Below, in pieces: positions 62,575-64,000 of a DNA stretch of 64,000 nt (the first letter of the stretch is position 1; each line of letters starts with the position of its first letter). The notes under the pieces were generated by a model, which ran no database searches, was not told the DNA's origin, and saw nothing but the letters and a program-made list of their open reading frames with translations. The position numbers and the translations under genes were made by a program. This stretch comes from Sphaerulina vaccinii (Eukaryota; Ascomycota; Dothideomycetes; Mycosphaerellales; Mycosphaerellaceae), in contig JAKUDP010000001.1 of assembly GCA_022570795.1 (NCBI GenBank), positions 3,906,001 to 3,970,000 of the forward strand, given 5' to 3'.

Positions 62575-63270
62575 ATGGTATGCTTGGGTGTGCACAACTC
62601 TACGAAGCGTCCAACTTACGAACGAGTGCAGTCGCCGGCCTCTGTCAGTTCGCAGACTGGGCGGACATCGCGCGCTGTATCACGGAGCCCGCTGAAGGGG
62701 AGTGGGATCAGGGAAACCAGCCAAGCGTTTGGCAAACAATTACTCAGGGCGTCTGGGATCATGTTCCCTCTCACGTTGTTGGTCTTGTTATTTTCAAAGG
62801 ATACCAGATATTTCTCGATACCAAAATTGGGGTTGATTCACTTCCCAGGAACTGGGTCTACTCCTGGTCCTGTGAGGTACGTGGGAAGCGACGATACCCC
62901 ATTTCCCCCAGTTCGCGATGAGCCCATCGATTATGCCCCAGAAGAGGAGCAGTGGCGAGACGCCGGCGGAATGTCGACGACATGTGCCTGGGGTATAGAA
63001 GATTTCTTCGAAAGGCTGAAGTATCACTTTCGAGAGCTGCTTCATTATGTTCCCGTGTCGAGCTCCAAGGTGTACGAGAATATTGACAACACCCCAGCTC
63101 ATACGACTGATGCGTGGGACGAGGCCATGATGAGCGTGGCAGACGTTTGGCGAGACCATGGCTGGCCGGCTTCTCAAACATTCCAAAAGGAGACTTGTTT
63201 AGCAGCGATTGCGAGACGGGTACAGGACATTGAAGAGCAACACGCAGATGTCATTTTTGCTGCTTACTAG
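62575..63270 (+). CDS. Unknown protein frame, up to 231 aa; C-terminal half credible
   Basis: The frame is open from ATG 62,575 to TAG 63,268. The second half (from about 62,870) looks genuinely coding: VRYVGSDDTPFPPVRDEPID, then acidic sequence, FFERLKYHFRELLHYVP, TTDAWDEAMMSVADVWRDHG and a helical end. The first 95 residues overlap a competing frame (62,580-62,921), so the true 5' exon may use that frame with an intron I could not place. No domain is recognised. The start lies only a few bases after the boundary motif, so the promoter or N-terminus may have been affected by a transposon. Confidence 0.4.
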   Translation: MVCLGVHNSTKRPTYERVQSPASVSSQTGRTSRAVSRSPLKGSGIRETSQAFGKQLLRASGIMFPLTLLVLLFSKDTRYFSIPKLGLIHFPGTGSTPGPVRYVGSDDTPFPPVRDEPIDYAPEEEQWRDAGGMSTTCAWGIEDFFERLKYHFRELLHYVPVSSSKVYENIDNTPAHTTDAWDEAMMSVADVWRDHGWPASQTFQKETCLAAIARRVQDIEEQHADVIFAAY

Positions 63271-63485
63271 TCTATTCAGTCTTCAGAAATGCAGAGTAAC
63301 CCAATGATAGCGCCGGAACCTCAGACTGACGGTGTGAGTCCTTCCGTCTCAGGAGTGTAGGAAAGCGCCACGAATGGACGCGACACTGAGGGTAGTAAGT
63401 GATAATAGAAGGAAAGCTGTTCTACGATGAGCATAAACAAGTTTGCTCCACTCTCAGTAGCAGACGTCCTGACTAACGCCATAAG

Positions 63486-63778
63486 GCCGCCACCTTCGCT
63501 CAAAATCGGAGGCACTTACCACAAATCTCGCCACGACAATGGACTACGCATGGGCAGAAGTCAGAAGACTGCTCGATTTGGCCATTCTCGACGAGCGACC
63601 TCTGGAACGATGGGACGTGGTTCCGGCGAGCTTAATGAAGAAAGCTCTCCAGTATGTGATTGACCAACTTCGCCCACAGATCGGCGATCACGACTTTGCG
63701 CAGCCAGAGGAAATTGAAACCATGGACGATGAAGCAGCATGGAACTCGATGTCTGAGGCCTTCAAGCGTGCTTTCTGA
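63486..63778 (+). CDS. C-terminal exon of an unknown small protein
   Basis: The frame containing MDYAWAEVRRLLDLAILDER, PLERWDVVPASLMKKALQYV and IETMDDEAAWNSMSEAFKRAF ends at TGA 63,776. Upstream, ACTAAC plus ATAAG at about 63,473-63,485 forms a good branch point and acceptor, so this is likely an exon beginning at 63,486. A candidate first exon starts at ATG 63,291 (MQSNPMIAPEPQTD) with a GTGTGAGT donor near 63,333. The intron between them would be about 150 bp, longer than others here, so the model is uncertain. Function unknown. Confidence 0.4.
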
Positions 63779-64000
63779 GAAGAAGGAAGAGGACGGAGTC
63801 GCAACGAAGGAGCAGGAAGTAGAGGGTCGCTCGAGCGAAGAGAGGAAGAGTGACGAGGGGTCGATCGGGAGCACAGAGGCAGATAGAGACCGGGACCGGG
63901 AGCATGAGTGAAAGTCGACGTGAAGAAAGGTCGCATTGTAGGCAGAATAACGGAAGTGGCTTTCGCCTTGTGCTGGAGCTCGAATGCTCCAGTAAGGTAA
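63779..64000. other. No feature seen to the window end
   Basis: Purine-rich plus strand (GAAGAAGGAAGAGGACGG and similar) downstream of the last gene; nothing else can be supported. Confidence 0.4.

Noticed and set aside
63632..63936. Minus-strand Ser/Pro-rich frames at the window end
   Set aside because: Low-complexity translation of a purine-rich strand, opposite a better-supported plus-strand exon.

Overview
The window looks like nuclear DNA of a filamentous ascomycete (Pezizomycotina; possibly a Dothideomycete, although the species cannot be told from this sequence). The evidence is short GT-AG introns of about 40-55 bp with CTAAC/CTGAC-like branch sites, fungal accessory gene families, and large AT-rich blocks with the signature of repeat-induced point mutation (RIP). 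In those blocks CA and TG dinucleotides are almost gone while CG (TCGA, CGAA) often survives. ATG codons are therefore nearly absent and no transposon keeps an open frame.

Layout: (1) 1-2,645 is a GC-normal edge with a broken CorA-like transporter gene and a truncated conserved fungal gene. (2) 2,690-35,100 is a 32 kb RIP block holding a complete Gypsy/chromovirus relic (3,099-8,681, minus), an older Gypsy relic (8,687-11,681), and three Copia relics: A at 11,687-17,390 (plus), B at 19,888-25,614 (minus) and C at 27,021-32,750 (minus). It also holds unclassified AT-rich filler and a 166-bp (ACT)n tract. (3) 35,100-44,463 is a GC-normal island with an APH-like kinase remnant, a 720-aa dynamin-like GTPase, two small genes each broken by a TAG, an OTT_1508-like nucleic-acid deaminase, and a gene whose 5' end runs into the next repeat block. 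(4) 44,465-57,575 is a second RIP block: a second copy of the same chromovirus (44,536-56,036, plus) split by Copia D (49,466-55,186, minus). (5) 57,575-62,155 is a GC-normal island with a T5orf172/GIY-YIG-like protein, a possible Cys/Gly-rich downstream frame, a NACHT-protein fragment, an unknown 238-codon frame and a two- or three-exon unknown gene. (6) 62,155-62,570 is a short AT-rich remnant, and 62,570-64,000 holds two unknown genes.

All four Copia relics and both chromovirus relics have matched LTR pairs (233 or 247 bp for Copia; 164 bp for Gypsy) and exact 5-bp target-site duplications, so element boundaries are known to the base. Copia D sits inside Gypsy copy 2.

The most interesting juxtaposition is an apparently intact predicted nucleic-acid deaminase and a dynamin/Mx-like GTPase in a GC-normal island between two blocks saturated with C-to-T change. 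Several neighbouring genes carry stop codons of the kind a single C-to-T change makes. A nearly identical 21-bp motif in inverted orientation marks the two outermost edges of the repeat-rich territory (about 2,646 and 62,569). No function linking these was shown; the link is inference.
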